Counted from the first letter of the stretch, positions 8,305-16,155 are shown. The stretch: 64,000 bases of DNA from Streptomyces sp. NRRL S-646 (GCF_000720765.1 NZ_JODC01000011.1:434001-498000); one strand, 5' to 3'. Numbers and translations are program-made. The notes: generated by a model not told the origin, from the sequence alone.

Positions 8305-9179
8305 TAGGAGAGTGTCAGGTCCGTCGTGATGGTTTCCCAGAGGGCGTCGAACCACTTCTGGGATTCCTCCACGAACGCGGCGTCCCGGTAGCCGGCCCGC
8401 TTCAGGAAGGAGAAGAGGAGCGACTGGGAGCCGAGGGCGTCGTACATCTCCAGGGTCTGGCTCTGCCACTCCTCCTCCCGCTTGGTGGGGATGTAGTACC
8501 CGATCAGCGCTTCCTCTCCGTTGAACAGGTACAGCTTGACCGGCGGTGTGAAGGGCAGAGCACGGAAGGTGACTTGTACGTCGATGCCGTGCGTGGACCG
8601 GATGGCCTGCAGGTTGTGCTGGAGCACCCGCGCCTGCGCGTCGCGCATCTGCAACCACCGTTTATGGACCGTGTCGTCGTCGCCGCTGCCCTCGACCAGC
8701 ACCGGGAACGCGAGGTTGATGTCGCGGCTCGGCAGCAGGACGCGGAAGGCTATCGAGTCGGGACGGATGCTGCCGTCGTGGATCCGGCGCAGCGGCTCGC
8801 CAAGGGCGAGCATCAGGGTCTCGGACGTGTGGCACACGACGTCGACGCGCACGCGCGGCGTCGCGAACGCCTCCGTCAGCCGCGGTGCCAGCCCCACTGT
8901 CGTCGGCTGCGGCTCGTCCCTGCCGAGGGCCGGCGGCTCCGCGATCCGTGGGGGGCTTCCCTTGCTGACGTTGGTGAGCAACCCGTCTTGCTGGAGGGCG
9001 CGCAGGGCCTGGCGGACGGCGCCGCGTTCCACGCCGAACTCGTCTGCCAGCTCGGCCTGAGTGGGCAGGCGGTCTCCGGCCTTGAGGTCGCCGCTGTTGA
9101 TCCGTTCCCGCAGGACGTCGGCGATCTCCTGGGGCGAGAGCCTTCTGCTGCCGTTCACTGCCACGTTCTCCTGAGTCAC
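8304..9179 (-). CDS. GntR-type regulator with shared sensor-like C-terminal domain, copy B
   Basis: A GntR winged helix (residues about 15-80; LPTQAELADEFGVERGAVRQ) is followed by the shared domain: AFRVLLPSRDINLAFP, VTFRALPFTPPVKLYLFN, a GYY strand and a final F-x-x-LWE motif. It is closest to the copy at 9639-10556, with near-identical stretches such as LPFTPPVKLYL, so these two arose by duplication. The GTG at 9179 is chosen because a -10-like TAGCGT (minus strand, 9186-9191) sits exactly 6 bp before it, as in leaderless Streptomyces transcripts; a TTG at 9185 lies inside that interval. It is stop-to-start coupled to the HAD gene and divergent from the small membrane protein at 9396. Confidence 0.87.
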   Translation of the reverse strand: MTQENVAVNGSRRLSPQEIADVLRERINSGDLKAGDRLPTQAELADEFGVERGAVRQALRALQQDGLLTNVSKGSPPRIAEPPALGRDEPQPTTVGLAPRLTEAFATPRVRVDVVCHTSETLMLALGEPLRRIHDGSIRPDSIAFRVLLPSRDINLAFPVLVEGSGDDDTVHKRWLQMRDAQARVLQHNLQAIRSTHGIDVQVTFRALPFTPPVKLYLFNGEEALIGYYIPTKREEEWQSQTLEMYDALGSQSLLFSFLKRAGYRDAAFVEESQKWFDALWETITTDLTLS

Positions 9180-9236
9180 GACCAAACGCTACAACTCGGA
9201 TCCATCTACGGGGAGTTGTTTCTGACTTGTTTATGA
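9180..9236 (-). promoter_or_regulatory. Conserved leaderless promoter region of GntR copy B
   Basis: On the minus strand, AACTCCCC, AGATGG and AGTTGTAGCGTTTGGTCGTG occur in the same order and spacing as upstream of GntR copy C (10557-10600). The -10-like TAGCGT ends 6 bp before the GTG. Conservation outside the coding part suggests a shared promoter and operator. Confidence 0.5.
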
Positions 9237-9266
9237 GTGGCTGCCAAGTGGGGATAACTTAGTTGG

Positions 9267-9281
9267 AGTTGGTTGCCAACT
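9267..9281. promoter_or_regulatory. Palindrome AGTTGG-TTG-CCAACT upstream of small membrane protein 1
   Basis: Six-base arms with a 3-base spacer. Further AGTTGG half-sites occur at 9261-9266 and 9288-9293. The same palindrome with spacer TCA is at 10644-10658 before the second small membrane protein. It is probably the binding site of one of the paralogous GntR regulators. Confidence 0.6.
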
Positions 9282-9395
9282 TAGCTCAGTTGGCGGAAGT
9301 TTTGCTTCCTTGGACTTCCTTGGACTTGGACTTCCTCGGATCCGCCTCACCCCCCACGCACCGTCCCGCCCGCGAAGCCCGAAGGGGGAACCACC

Positions 9396-9584
9396 ATGCC
9401 CGTCCTCGCCCTCCTCTCCGCCGTCTTCGTCGTCGGCATCGAGCAGACCGTTCAGTGGAAGTACGGCGTCACCGGCATCATCGGTCTGCTGCTGCTCACC
9501 ATAGGCATCAAGGCGAAAAACCCGGCCGTCAGCTCCATCGGGGCCGTCGTGCTCGCCCTGCTGGTCGCGGGGCCCGCTCTATGA
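9396..9584 (+). CDS. Small two-helix membrane protein 1 (QWKYG motif)
   Basis: A 62-residue protein with two hydrophobic segments (about residues 2-14 and 26-37, with a third weaker one at the C-terminus) around a conserved IEQTVQWKYGVTGIIG loop. The ATG is preceded by a GAAGGGGGA ribosome site. It is a paralogue of the protein at 10735-10920; both keep QWKYG-x-x-GII, I-G-x-K-A and S-x-IGAV. Each is divergent from a GntR regulator and has the same palindrome in its promoter. The function is unknown. Its size, paralogy and tight regulation suggest an accessory or effector role in this island. Confidence 0.75.
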   Translation: MPVLALLSAVFVVGIEQTVQWKYGVTGIIGLLLLTIGIKAKNPAVSSIGAVVLALLVAGPAL

Positions 9585-9638
9585 GCGGAAGGCGACCCGC
9601 GGCCCGGTCGGCCGCCGGCTCAGTCGCTGTGGGAGACA

Positions 9639-10556
9639 TCAGCTCGTGAGCACAAGCTCCGAACTGATCGTCTCCCACAGTGCGTTGAACCACAGGTGCG
9701 ACTGCTCGACAAAGGTGGTGTCGCGCAGGCCGGGGCCCTGTTCGAAGGCGAACAGCATCGACTGGGTGCCCTCGGCGTCGTACATCTCCAGGTACTCGTG
9801 GTCGATCTCCTCCTCGCGCCGCGTGAGCGTGTAGTACGCGAAGAGCGCCTCCATGCCGTTGAGCAGGTACAGCTTCACGGGCGGCGTGAAGGGCAGGGCG
9901 CGGAAGGTGACGTTCACGTCGATGCCGTGGGTGGCGCGCAGGGCCAGCAGGTTGTGCTGGAGCACCTGGCCCTGGGCATTGCGATTGGCCAGCCAGCGGC
10001 GCTGCAGCCGGCCGTCGGCGGACGGGTCCACCGGGATCGGGAAGGCCAGGTCGATGTCGCGGCTCGGCAGCAGTACGCGGACGTCCAGCTTGGCCGGTTT
10101 CAGCTGTCCGGCGTGGATCCGGCGCAGCGGTTCGCCGATCGCGAGGGTCAGCGAGACAGCGGTCAGACAGAGAGCGTCTATCTCCACGTGATGCGCTGCG
10201 AAGGCGTCCGCTATGCGCGGGGCCAGGGCCACCGTGGTCGGCAGCGGCGGCGCTCCGGGGCCGGTCAGGGCCTTGCTCAGGCCCAGGTCGGGGGCGACGG
10301 TCGCGGGGGCGCCCTTCGACACGTTGGTCAGCAGGTGCTCCGACTGCAGGATGCGCAGGGCCTGGCGTACCGCGCCGCGTTCGACGCCGAACTCGTCGGC
10401 CAGTTTCGCCTGCGTGGGCATGCGTTGACCCGGTTTGAGCTCGCCCGACCTGATGCGGGCGCGCAGCTCGTCTGCCACGTCTCGGTGCGACGTCTGTGAC
10501 GTCTGTGGCCGCTGCGACCTCTTCCGCCCATTGACGGAGGCGTGTTTCGGGTCCAC
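9639..10556 (-). CDS. GntR-type regulator with shared sensor-like C-terminal domain, copy C
   Basis: About 305 residues: a GntR winged helix (MPTQAKLADEFGVERGAVRQ) then the shared domain with VRVLLPSRDIDLAFPIP, VTFRALPFTPPVKLYLLN and a final LWFNALWETI. It is the closest paralogue of copy B. GTG 10556 is preferred because TAGTGT (minus strand, 10563-10568) ends 6 bp before it; a TTG at 10562 is the alternative. Unlike copies A and B it has no enzyme gene directly downstream: the next feature is the convergent small membrane protein gene at 9396-9584. It is divergent from the second small membrane protein at 10735. Confidence 0.87.
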   Translation of the reverse strand: MDPKHASVNGRKRSQRPQTSQTSHRDVADELRARIRSGELKPGQRMPTQAKLADEFGVERGAVRQALRILQSEHLLTNVSKGAPATVAPDLGLSKALTGPGAPPLPTTVALAPRIADAFAAHHVEIDALCLTAVSLTLAIGEPLRRIHAGQLKPAKLDVRVLLPSRDIDLAFPIPVDPSADGRLQRRWLANRNAQGQVLQHNLLALRATHGIDVNVTFRALPFTPPVKLYLLNGMEALFAYYTLTRREEEIDHEYLEMYDAEGTQSMLFAFEQGPGLRDTTFVEQSHLWFNALWETISSELVLTS

Positions 10557-10603
10557 GACCAAACACTACAACTTCCCGCCATCTTTGGGCAGTTCCAGGG
10601 AAG
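10557..10603 (-). promoter_or_regulatory. Conserved leaderless promoter region of GntR copy C
   Basis: Minus-strand AACTGCCC, AGATGG and AAGTTGTAGTGTTTGGTCGTG match the copy B promoter (9180-9236). TAGTGT at 10563-10568 ends 6 bp before the GTG start, as expected for leaderless transcription. Confidence 0.5.
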
Positions 10604-10641
10604 GTGGTTATAAGCCGCTTCCAAGCGGAGATAAGTACAGA

Positions 10642-10660
10642 GAAGTTGGTCACCAACTTC
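10642..10660. promoter_or_regulatory. Perfect palindrome GAAGTTGGT-C-ACCAACTTC upstream of small membrane protein 2
   Basis: Nine-base arms about one central base. The core AGTTGG-N3-CCAACT matches the palindrome at 9267-9281. It lies 75 bp before the ATG at 10735 and about 85 bp before the divergent GntR start, so it could control both directions. Confidence 0.65.
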
Positions 10661-10734
10661 AACAACATGGTCAAACTTCACGAGGGTTGGCCGCAACCAG
10701 GGGCCCGCCTCCCCGTCCCGAAGGAGGGACCGTC

Positions 10735-10920
10735 ATGCCGCTCATCGCCCTCGCCGTCGCCGCCCTCGCCATCGGATTCGAGAACCTCGTCCAGTGGAAG
10801 TACGGGCCGATGGGCATCATCGCCTTCGCCGCCCTGTCCATCGGACTCAAGGCCAGGAACACCACGATCAGCGGCATCGGAGCGGTCATCCTCGTGATGC
10901 TGCTCGCCCAGTCCGGCTGA
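10735..10920 (+). CDS. Small two-helix membrane protein 2 (QWKYG motif)
   Basis: A 61-residue hydrophobic protein with FENLVQWKYGPMGII in the centre, closely similar to the protein at 9396-9584. The ATG at 10735 follows an AAGGAGGGA ribosome site. A longer open frame upstream reaches into the regulator promoter and is not supported. A strong hairpin follows at 10969-11003. Together with GntR copy C it repeats the regulator/small-protein arrangement seen 1.2 kb away, which points to tandem duplication of the whole module. Confidence 0.78.
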   Translation: MPLIALAVAALAIGFENLVQWKYGPMGIIAFAALSIGLKARNTTISGIGAVILVMLLAQSG

Positions 10921-10968
10921 CTCCGGCCCGGCGAGCCCGACGGGTTCGCCGACCCAGGATCCGGCTGG

Positions 10969-11003
10969 CCGAGCTCCCCTCCGGAGGGGAGCCGGGAGCT
11001 CGG
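10969..11003 (+). terminator. Hairpin after small membrane protein 2
   Basis: Ten-bp arms CCGAGCTCCC (10969-10978) and GGGAGCTCGG (10994-11003) enclose an internal CTCC/GGAG stem. There is no long T-run, as usual for Streptomyces terminators. Confidence 0.6.
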
Positions 11004-11027
11004 TCAGTCTGCACCAAACGCACAGCC

Positions 11028-11106
11028 ACAACTGAACACCGACAACTGAACAGCTCCATCAGTACAGCCACAACTGAACAGCTCCATCAGCACGGTCACA
11101 ACTGAA
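11028..11106. repeat. 28-bp tandem repeat with ACAACTGAA core
   Basis: ACAACTGAA occurs at 11028, 11042, 11070 and 11098, spaced 14, 28 and 28 bp. The two full 28-bp units (11043-11070, 11071-11098) share CAACTGAACAGCTCCATCAG. The array lies between the small-protein terminator and the acetyltransferase 3' end and contains no gene. Confidence 0.75.
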
Positions 11107-11158
11107 GAGCACAGCTACGGATGAGTCATCAGTCAGTCGTTGTCGGAAGGAAGGAGGC

Positions 11159-12415
11159 TCAGAACATGTCCGGGCACCAAGGCCGCCTGGACGTACGCAG
11201 CAGGGCGTCGGCCACTCGGGCGGCGCCCGCTCGTTCTTCCTGCACCCGGCCCAGCGCCGCCAGCCGCACGACCGACTCGTCACCCAGCCACAGTCGCCCC
11301 AACTCGGCGATGTCCAGGGTGAGTTCGGCGCTGTCCGTGGTCGGCGTGCAGGACGCGCCCTGCGCCGACGCCTCCAGCCGGTAGCGGCCGCCCGCCAGAC
11401 CGGCGCGGTCGGCGACCTCCAGCACCAGGGAGCCCGAACCCTCGTACGTCCGCGACTCCAGCGCCCGTACGACATCCAGGATCCGCACCCACAGCCAGTC
11501 CGCGGCGCTGGTGATGCGGGCGGCCCTCGGGTCGGGGAGGAGGAGGGGGAGCAGGTCGTCGGGGGCCCGATGGCCGCTCTTGACCTGGGTGACCCAGTCG
11601 ATGGAGCACAGGTAGCTCCACAGGGCGCGCTCGGCGGCCGGGGTCGCCGCGATCAGGCTCCGTACGGTCGCCGTGTCCAGCGGCTGCTTGGCGTCGCCCC
11701 ACTTGTCGTCGACCTCGTAGGCGACCAGGCCCTCGACCTCGCCGTCCGCTGCGCGGTAGACCGCGAAGAAAGGCTCGGTCCACTTCGGGTCGACCCGCAC
11801 CTCGCCCGTGTGCTGCTGCCACCAGCGGTCGCCTCGGGTGACGGCGCCGGGGGTGGTGCGGCGGACGCGGTCGTGGAGTTCGGGGCCGAGTTTGCGTACG
11901 TCCTCGGGGTCCACGAGGTCGATACGGCCGCCGTCGGCCGGGCCGGACCAGCGGGGGTCGAGGCCTGAGCGCGGGACGTCCACGGTCCACTCGGCGGCGG
12001 TGGTGGCGGGGCCGAAGCCGTAGCGGCCGTAGATCGGGTACTCGGCGGCGATGAGCGTGGCCACGATGTCGCCGCGCTCCTTGGCGGTGGTGAGGTCCTG
12101 GCTCATCATGCGGGTGAGCAGGCCGCGGCGGCGGTGGGTGGCGGTGACGGTGACGGCGGAGATGGCGTCGGCGGGGACGGGGGTGCCGCCTACTGCGGTG
12201 ACCTGCTGCTCGAAGGAGCGGAAGGTTGCTACGCAGCGGGTGCCGTCGAAGGCGCCGATGTACCGGTTCGGCTCGAACTGGGGGCGGCGGGCTTCGAGTT
12301 CGGGTTCCCAGACGTGGGGCTGCTGTACGAATCCCACTTTCACGGCGCGGAGCCACTCGGGGAACTCGGGCTCGGTGATCGGGCGGACGTCGATGTCGGG
12401 GTGCGCCTGGGTCAT
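11159..12415 (-). CDS. Eis-family GNAT N-acetyltransferase
   Basis: A 418-residue protein with the three-part Eis layout: an N-terminal GNAT domain (residues about 8-150) with [20 protein letters not shown] for acetyl-CoA binding, a second degenerate GNAT domain, and a C-terminal sterol-carrier-like domain. The protein ends in Phe; in mycobacterial Eis the terminal carboxylate acts in catalysis, and this end is kept here. Eis enzymes acetylate amines on aminoglycosides, peptides or proteins. The ATG at 12415 ([18 protein letters not shown]) is chosen; the longer frame upstream is repeat-rich intergenic DNA. The substrate is not predictable. Confidence 0.87.
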   Translation of the reverse strand: MTQAHPDIDVRPITEPEFPEWLRAVKVGFVQQPHVWEPELEARRPQFEPNRYIGAFDGTRCVATFRSFEQQVTAVGGTPVPADAISAVTVTATHRRRGLLTRMMSQDLTTAKERGDIVATLIAAEYPIYGRYGFGPATTAAEWTVDVPRSGLDPRWSGPADGGRIDLVDPEDVRKLGPELHDRVRRTTPGAVTRGDRWWQQHTGEVRVDPKWTEPFFAVYRAADGEVEGLVAYEVDDKWGDAKQPLDTATVRSLIAATPAAERALWSYLCSIDWVTQVKSGHRAPDDLLPLLLPDPRAARITSAADWLWVRILDVVRALESRTYEGSGSLVLEVADRAGLAGGRYRLEASAQGASCTPTTDSAELTLDIAELGRLWLGDESVVRLAALGRVQEERAGAARVADALLRTSRRPWCPDMF

Positions 12416-12831
12416 GGGATCACGGTAGGTCGGGCGTGGGGTGGTGTCGCGCGGATTTTCCTCGCCCCCGCCGCCCCTACCCGTCCCGTCCCCAGGGGCT
12501 GCCGCCCCTTCGACCCCACCAGGGGCTCCGCGCCCGCACCCCGTTTCGGGGCTCCGCCCCGGACCCCGATCGGCCTGAACGGCCACGTCCTCAAACGCCG
12601 GACGGGCTGAAGGGCACGCACCGGCGCTACGACGGCTACGCCCCGCGGGTGGGTGGGGGATCGGGACGGCAACCCCGACACCGGACGCCGGACGAGCTGA
12701 AGGGCACGCACCGGCGCTACGGCTGACACGCCTCACGGCGGCCCCTGCCGAAACGCCGCACCGGTCGGAGTGCACAAAGGGGTGCTACGGCGGGGGCCTG
12801 GGACGGCAATCCCGGCCCCGCCCTCCGGGGC
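12416..12831. repeat. Repeat-rich intergenic region with 36-bp direct repeat and Streptomyces palindromic element
   Basis: No gene is supported in these 416 bp. A 36-bp direct repeat with one mismatch lies at 12595-12630 and 12685-12720 (ACGCCGGACGGGCTGAAGGG...). The segment 12490-12600 has several short GGGGCT/AGCCCC palindromes and ends TCAAACGCCGGACGGGCTGA, a motif that recurs at about 36640-36655 and 52433-52489 in this window. This is an interspersed intergenic element. Confidence 0.7.
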
Positions 12832-13479
12832 TCAGGTCAGCAGGTCGTCGACCTGCGCCTCCCCCTCGCGGTAGCGGCGGGTGATTTCGCCGCTGCAGTT
12901 GTCCGTTGTCCGTTGGAGGCGTTGGCGCCTGAGGGACACCTGTTGCTCGTAGCGGACCAGTCGGCCCATTGCCGTGTTCAGTTCCAGGTCCGTGCGCGCG
13001 GCCAGGTCGGAGAGTTCGACCTCGGCGAGCATGTCCGCGGCCAGCTGCCCGTACTCCTCGTTGTACGGCGTGCCCAGCGTCACATGGCGGGCGGAGGAGC
13101 GATGGCGGGCCGGGGCGTCCGTGAGGATCTCCGAGAGCCGTTCGACCACGGAGCCCGCACCTGCCGGGGAGCGGCGGGCCAGTTCCGCCCGCAGGATGTC
13201 GATACGGCCCTGCAGCAGCCGCCGTACATAACTGAGGTCTGCCTCCTCGCGCTGGGCGTCCCGGCGCAGGGTGCGCAGTTCGGGCAGGCTCAGCACGGCC
13301 AGGTCGTGCTCGGGCGGCCCCGCGGGCAGCTGCGGGCGGTCCGGGCCCTCACCGCTGTCCCCGCCGGTCGCGCTGTCCGGGCTGTCCGTGCGCTGAGTGG
13401 GCGGACGCGGAGGCGTCCGCTCTCGTGTACGAATCAGTGAGACTGCCCCAGGAGGCTGCCCCATACTCGGTGTGCTCAT
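12832..13479 (-). CDS. rsiG: RsiG, c-di-GMP-dependent anti-sigma factor for WhiG
   Basis: RsiG holds the sporulation sigma factor WhiG inactive when it has bound two c-di-GMP molecules in a coiled coil. The c-di-GMP signature E-x3-S-x2-R-x3-Q-x3-D is present twice: in [16 protein letters not shown] (around residues 78-93) and in [16 protein letters not shown] (around residues 175-190). Both copies are complete. The N-terminal 50 residues are Pro-rich and probably disordered. The start is the ATG at 13479 ([14 protein letters not shown]), giving 215 residues, typical of the family; a longer frame adds 17 poorly coding residues. It is monocistronic here, divergent from dtd. Confidence 0.88.
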   Translation of the reverse strand: MSTPSMGQPPGAVSLIRTRERTPPRPPTQRTDSPDSATGGDSGEGPDRPQLPAGPPEHDLAVLSLPELRTLRRDAQREEADLSYVRRLLQGRIDILRAELARRSPAGAGSVVERLSEILTDAPARHRSSARHVTLGTPYNEEYGQLAADMLAEVELSDLAARTDLELNTAMGRLVRYEQQVSLRRQRLQRTTDNCSGEITRRYREGEAQVDDLLT

Positions 13480-13646
13480 GTGCCTCAACCGTCCCCTCGA
13501 CCGGCGTGTGGAAGCATCGTGCCACCCCAAGTGGCCGCTATGTGACCGAGTGCCCCCGATCGGCCCCAGATGGGGGGTTAAGGATCAAAAAGAAGCCCTC
13601 CAAGGCCCCCTCGGACCTGATTCCGAGCAGACGGCATGATGGGTTC

Positions 13647-14072
13647 ATGCGTGCAGTGGTGCAGAGAGTGGACGGCGCGAGTGTCGTCGTCGACGGTGAG
13701 ACGGTCGGGGAGATCATCGGCGAGGGGCTTTGCGTCCTTGTCGGGGTGACGCATGAGGACACCAAGGAGAAGGCCGCCCAACTCGCGCGCAAACTCTGGT
13801 CGATCCGCATGCTGCAGGACGAGAAGTCCTGCAGTGATGTGGATGCGCCGCTGCTGGTGATCAGTCAGTTCACCCTGTACGGGGATGCCCGCAAGGGGCG
13901 GCGGCCCACCTGGAACGCCGCCGCCCCAGGCGATGTCGCCGAACCCCTCGTCGACGAGGTCGTCGCCCAGCTTCGGGCCCTCGGCGCGACGGTGGCGACA
14001 GGCCGTTTCGGCGCGCAGATGCGGGTGTCGTTGACCAACGACGGGCCCTTCACCGTGCTCGTGGAGATCTAG
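13647..14072 (+). CDS. dtd: D-aminoacyl-tRNA deacylase (Dtd)
   Basis: Dtd removes D-amino acids (and glycine) wrongly attached to tRNA. The 141-residue protein has the two family signatures: [15 protein letters not shown] in the middle and a C-terminal N-x-GP motif ([13 protein letters not shown]), where Pro is kept and Val of GPVT is replaced by Phe. The ATG at 13647 starts [13 protein letters not shown], matching the family N-terminus. The dimeric cytosolic enzyme acts alone; neighbours are unrelated. Confidence 0.95.
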   Translation: MRAVVQRVDGASVVVDGETVGEIIGEGLCVLVGVTHEDTKEKAAQLARKLWSIRMLQDEKSCSDVDAPLLVISQFTLYGDARKGRRPTWNAAAPGDVAEPLVDEVVAQLRALGATVATGRFGAQMRVSLTNDGPFTVLVEI

Positions 14073-14106
14073 GGTCCGGACAGCCCGGACGGCCCGGACA
14101 CAGCGC

Positions 14107-15072
14107 CTACGGTTCTACGACCGTCTCCTGCGCCGCCGCCGTGTCCCCCGCCACCAGCCGCGCGTCCACCGGCACGTTCCGCTTCACCAGGGCCAGCGCG
14201 ACCGGGCCCAGCTCGTGGTGGCGTACGGAGGTCGTGATGAAGCCGATCTTGCGGCCGTCGGGGTCCTCGTCGGCGAGGCGGATCTCCGTGCCGGGGGTGG
14301 GGAGGTGGACCTCGCTGCCGTCGAGGTGGAGGAAGACCAGGCGGCGGGGGGGCTTGCCGAGGTTCTGCACCCGCGCCACCGTCTCCTGGCCGCGGTAGCA
14401 GCCCTTCTGCAGGTGCACCGCCGTGCCGATCCAGCCCAGCTCGTGCGGGATGGTGCGGTGGTCGGTCTCGAAGCCCAGGCGCGGGCGGTGGTGTTCGACG
14501 CGGAGCGCCTCGTAGGCCAGGATCCCGGCCGGAGGGCCGGCCTTCTCCGCGTACGACTCAAGGTCCGCGCGCGGGAGGAACAGGTCGCGGCCGTACGGCG
14601 TCTCGCGTACGGCGACGCCATCCGGCACCTCCGCGATCGAACCGGCCGGCAGGTGCACGACCGCGAACTCGGCCGTCCGGTCGGCGACTTCGACCTTGTA
14701 GAAGAACTTCATCGACTCCAGGTAGGCGATGAGTGCGTCCTGGGTGCCCGGCTCGACGTGCGCCCAGACCGTCTCGCCGTCGTCGACCAGATACAGCGCA
14801 TGCTCGATGTGGCCGTGCGCGGAGAGGATCAGCGCCTCGGTGGACTGGCCGGCCGGGAGGTCGCTGACGTGCTGGGTGAGGAGCAGGTGCAGCCAGCTCA
14901 GGCGGTCCTCGCCGGTCACGGTGACCACCCCGCGGTGCGAGAGGTCGACGAAGCCGGTGCCGTCGGCGAGGGCGCGCTGCTCGCGGAACAGTTCGCCGTA
15001 GTGGGCGGCGACGCCTTCGTCCACGCCCTCGGCGGGGACGGCGCCGGGCAGGGACAGGAGGGGGCTCTTCAT
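14107..15072 (-). CDS. ygfZ: YgfZ/GcvT-domain folate-binding protein
   Basis: YgfZ-type proteins bind tetrahydrofolate and help assemble or repair some iron-sulfur clusters. The 321-residue protein has the diagnostic KGCYRGQE motif (about residues 225-232) with its conserved Cys, an N-terminal DLSHRGVVTVTGEDRLSWLH typical of the aminomethyltransferase-like fold, and a C-terminal barrel. ATG 15072 is preferred over a GTG two codons upstream. It lies 10 bp downstream of the nur stop, so it is probably co-transcribed with nur. Confidence 0.92.
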   Translation of the reverse strand: MKSPLLSLPGAVPAEGVDEGVAAHYGELFREQRALADGTGFVDLSHRGVVTVTGEDRLSWLHLLLTQHVSDLPAGQSTEALILSAHGHIEHALYLVDDGETVWAHVEPGTQDALIAYLESMKFFYKVEVADRTAEFAVVHLPAGSIAEVPDGVAVRETPYGRDLFLPRADLESYAEKAGPPAGILAYEALRVEHHRPRLGFETDHRTIPHELGWIGTAVHLQKGCYRGQETVARVQNLGKPPRRLVFLHLDGSEVHLPTPGTEIRLADEDPDGRKIGFITTSVRHHELGPVALALVKRNVPVDARLVAGDTAAAQETVVEP

Positions 15073-15082
15073 ATGCACAAGC

Positions 15083-15520
15083 CTACGACTCGGTAGTTGA
15101 ACTCTTCAGCGAACAGTCCTGGCATCTGCCGAAGATCGCGAAGTGCTTCATGTCCGTCTCGAAGCCGAACTCCCGGCGCAGCTTCGCGGTGAACTCGGCG
15201 GCCACCGACACATCGGCCTCGATCACGTTCTGGCAGTCCCGGCAGACCAGGTGGATGTGGTGGTGGCGGTCCGCGAGGTGGTACGTCGGCGCGCCGTGCC
15301 CGAGGTGGGCGTGGCTCACCAGTCCCAGCTCCTCCAGCAGCTCCAGCGTCCGGTAGACGGTGGAAATGTTGACCCCCGACGCCGTCTTCTTCACTTCCGT
15401 GAGGATGTCGTCGGGGGTCGCGTGCTCAAGGGCGTCCACGGCTTCGAGCACGAGTTGCCGCTGCGGCGTCAGCCGGTAGCCGCGCTGCCTGAGGTCGCTC
15501 TTCCAGTCGGTGCTCACCAC
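15083..15520 (-). CDS. nur: Nur, nickel-responsive Fur-family regulator
   Basis: Nur represses nickel uptake genes and nickel-free superoxide dismutase when nickel is abundant. The sequence begins (V)VSTDWKSDLRQRGYRLTPQRQ and includes TVYRTLELLEELGLVSHAHLGHGAPTYHLADRHHHIHLVCRDC, which matches my recollection of S. coelicolor Nur almost residue for residue. Metal ligands are visible: the HHHIH cluster, CRDC, and C-x2-C near the C-terminus (GRCQDC). The start is one of two adjacent GTG codons (15520 or 15517); no ATG is available without running into the upstream gene. It is transcribed with the nitrobindin-like gene upstream (59-bp gap) and YgfZ downstream. Confidence 0.93.
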   Translation of the reverse strand: MVSTDWKSDLRQRGYRLTPQRQLVLEAVDALEHATPDDILTEVKKTASGVNISTVYRTLELLEELGLVSHAHLGHGAPTYHLADRHHHIHLVCRDCQNVIEADVSVAAEFTAKLRREFGFETDMKHFAIFGRCQDCSLKSSTTES

Positions 15521-15579
15521 ACCGAAGAGTCTAGAACTAGTTGTACTTGTCGGAACTACTTGAAAAACGCGGTGCCGTA

Positions 15580-16155
15580 CTACTTGAAGAACGCGATGCC
15601 GTCGTCGGGCATGTCGTCCGGCAGGGCCTTGGCCCAGCGCTCGACGTCCTCCGGGGTGACGACCTTCTTCAGGTGCGCCGACATGTAGGGGCGCAGCTCG
15701 ACCTCGGGGGTCTGCTTCTCGCCGACCCACATGAGGTCGCTCTTCACGTAGCCGTACAGGCGCTTGCCGCCGCTGTACGGGCCGGAGGCGGCCGTCCGGG
15801 CGACCGCGTCCGTGACCAGGTCGATCTGCGGCTTCTTGTCGGCCATCTCGCCGTACCAGACCTCGACGACGCCGTCGTCGCGGACCATCGTCACCTCGAC
15901 CTTGCGGTCGGCGTCGATGCGCCAGAAGCCATGCTCGGTCTCCAGCGGCCGTACCTTGTTGCCGTCGTTGTCGAGCACCCAGGTGCGGGACTGGTACTCC
16001 AGGAAGTCCCGGCCGTCATGGCTGAAGGTGACCTCCTGCCCGAAGTTGCACTTCTCGGCACCGGGGAAGTCGTGCACGCCCGCGCCCGCCCAGTTGCCGA
16101 GCAGGAAGGCGAGGGGGACGAGGTCCTTGTGGAGGTCGGACGGGATCTCGATCAT
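15580..16155 (-). CDS. Nitrobindin-like heme-binding beta-barrel protein (FABP/DUF1794 family)
   Basis: A 191-residue protein of the bacterial nitrobindin-like family. It has the signature LLGNWAGAGVHDFP (G-x-W-x-G-x-G) at residues about 18-31 and ends in a strand-rich barrel. Nitrobindins bind ferric heme and scavenge or isomerise peroxynitrite. The conserved proximal His cannot be fixed with certainty, though several His residues lie near the C-terminus. ATG 16155 follows a GAACTGCC region without a strong ribosome site. It lies 36 bp after a 33-residue membrane peptide and before nur. Confidence 0.85.
   Translation of the reverse strand: MIEIPSDLHKDLVPLAFLLGNWAGAGVHDFPGAEKCNFGQEVTFSHDGRDFLEYQSRTWVLDNDGNKVRPLETEHGFWRIDADRKVEVTMVRDDGVVEVWYGEMADKKPQIDLVTDAVARTAASGPYSGGKRLYGYVKSDLMWVGEKQTPEVELRPYMSAHLKKVVTPEDVERWAKALPDDMPDDGIAFFK

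Noticed and set aside
11043..11098. The 28-bp tandem repeat as a small CRISPR
   Set aside because: There is no unique spacer between the copies; they are contiguous.
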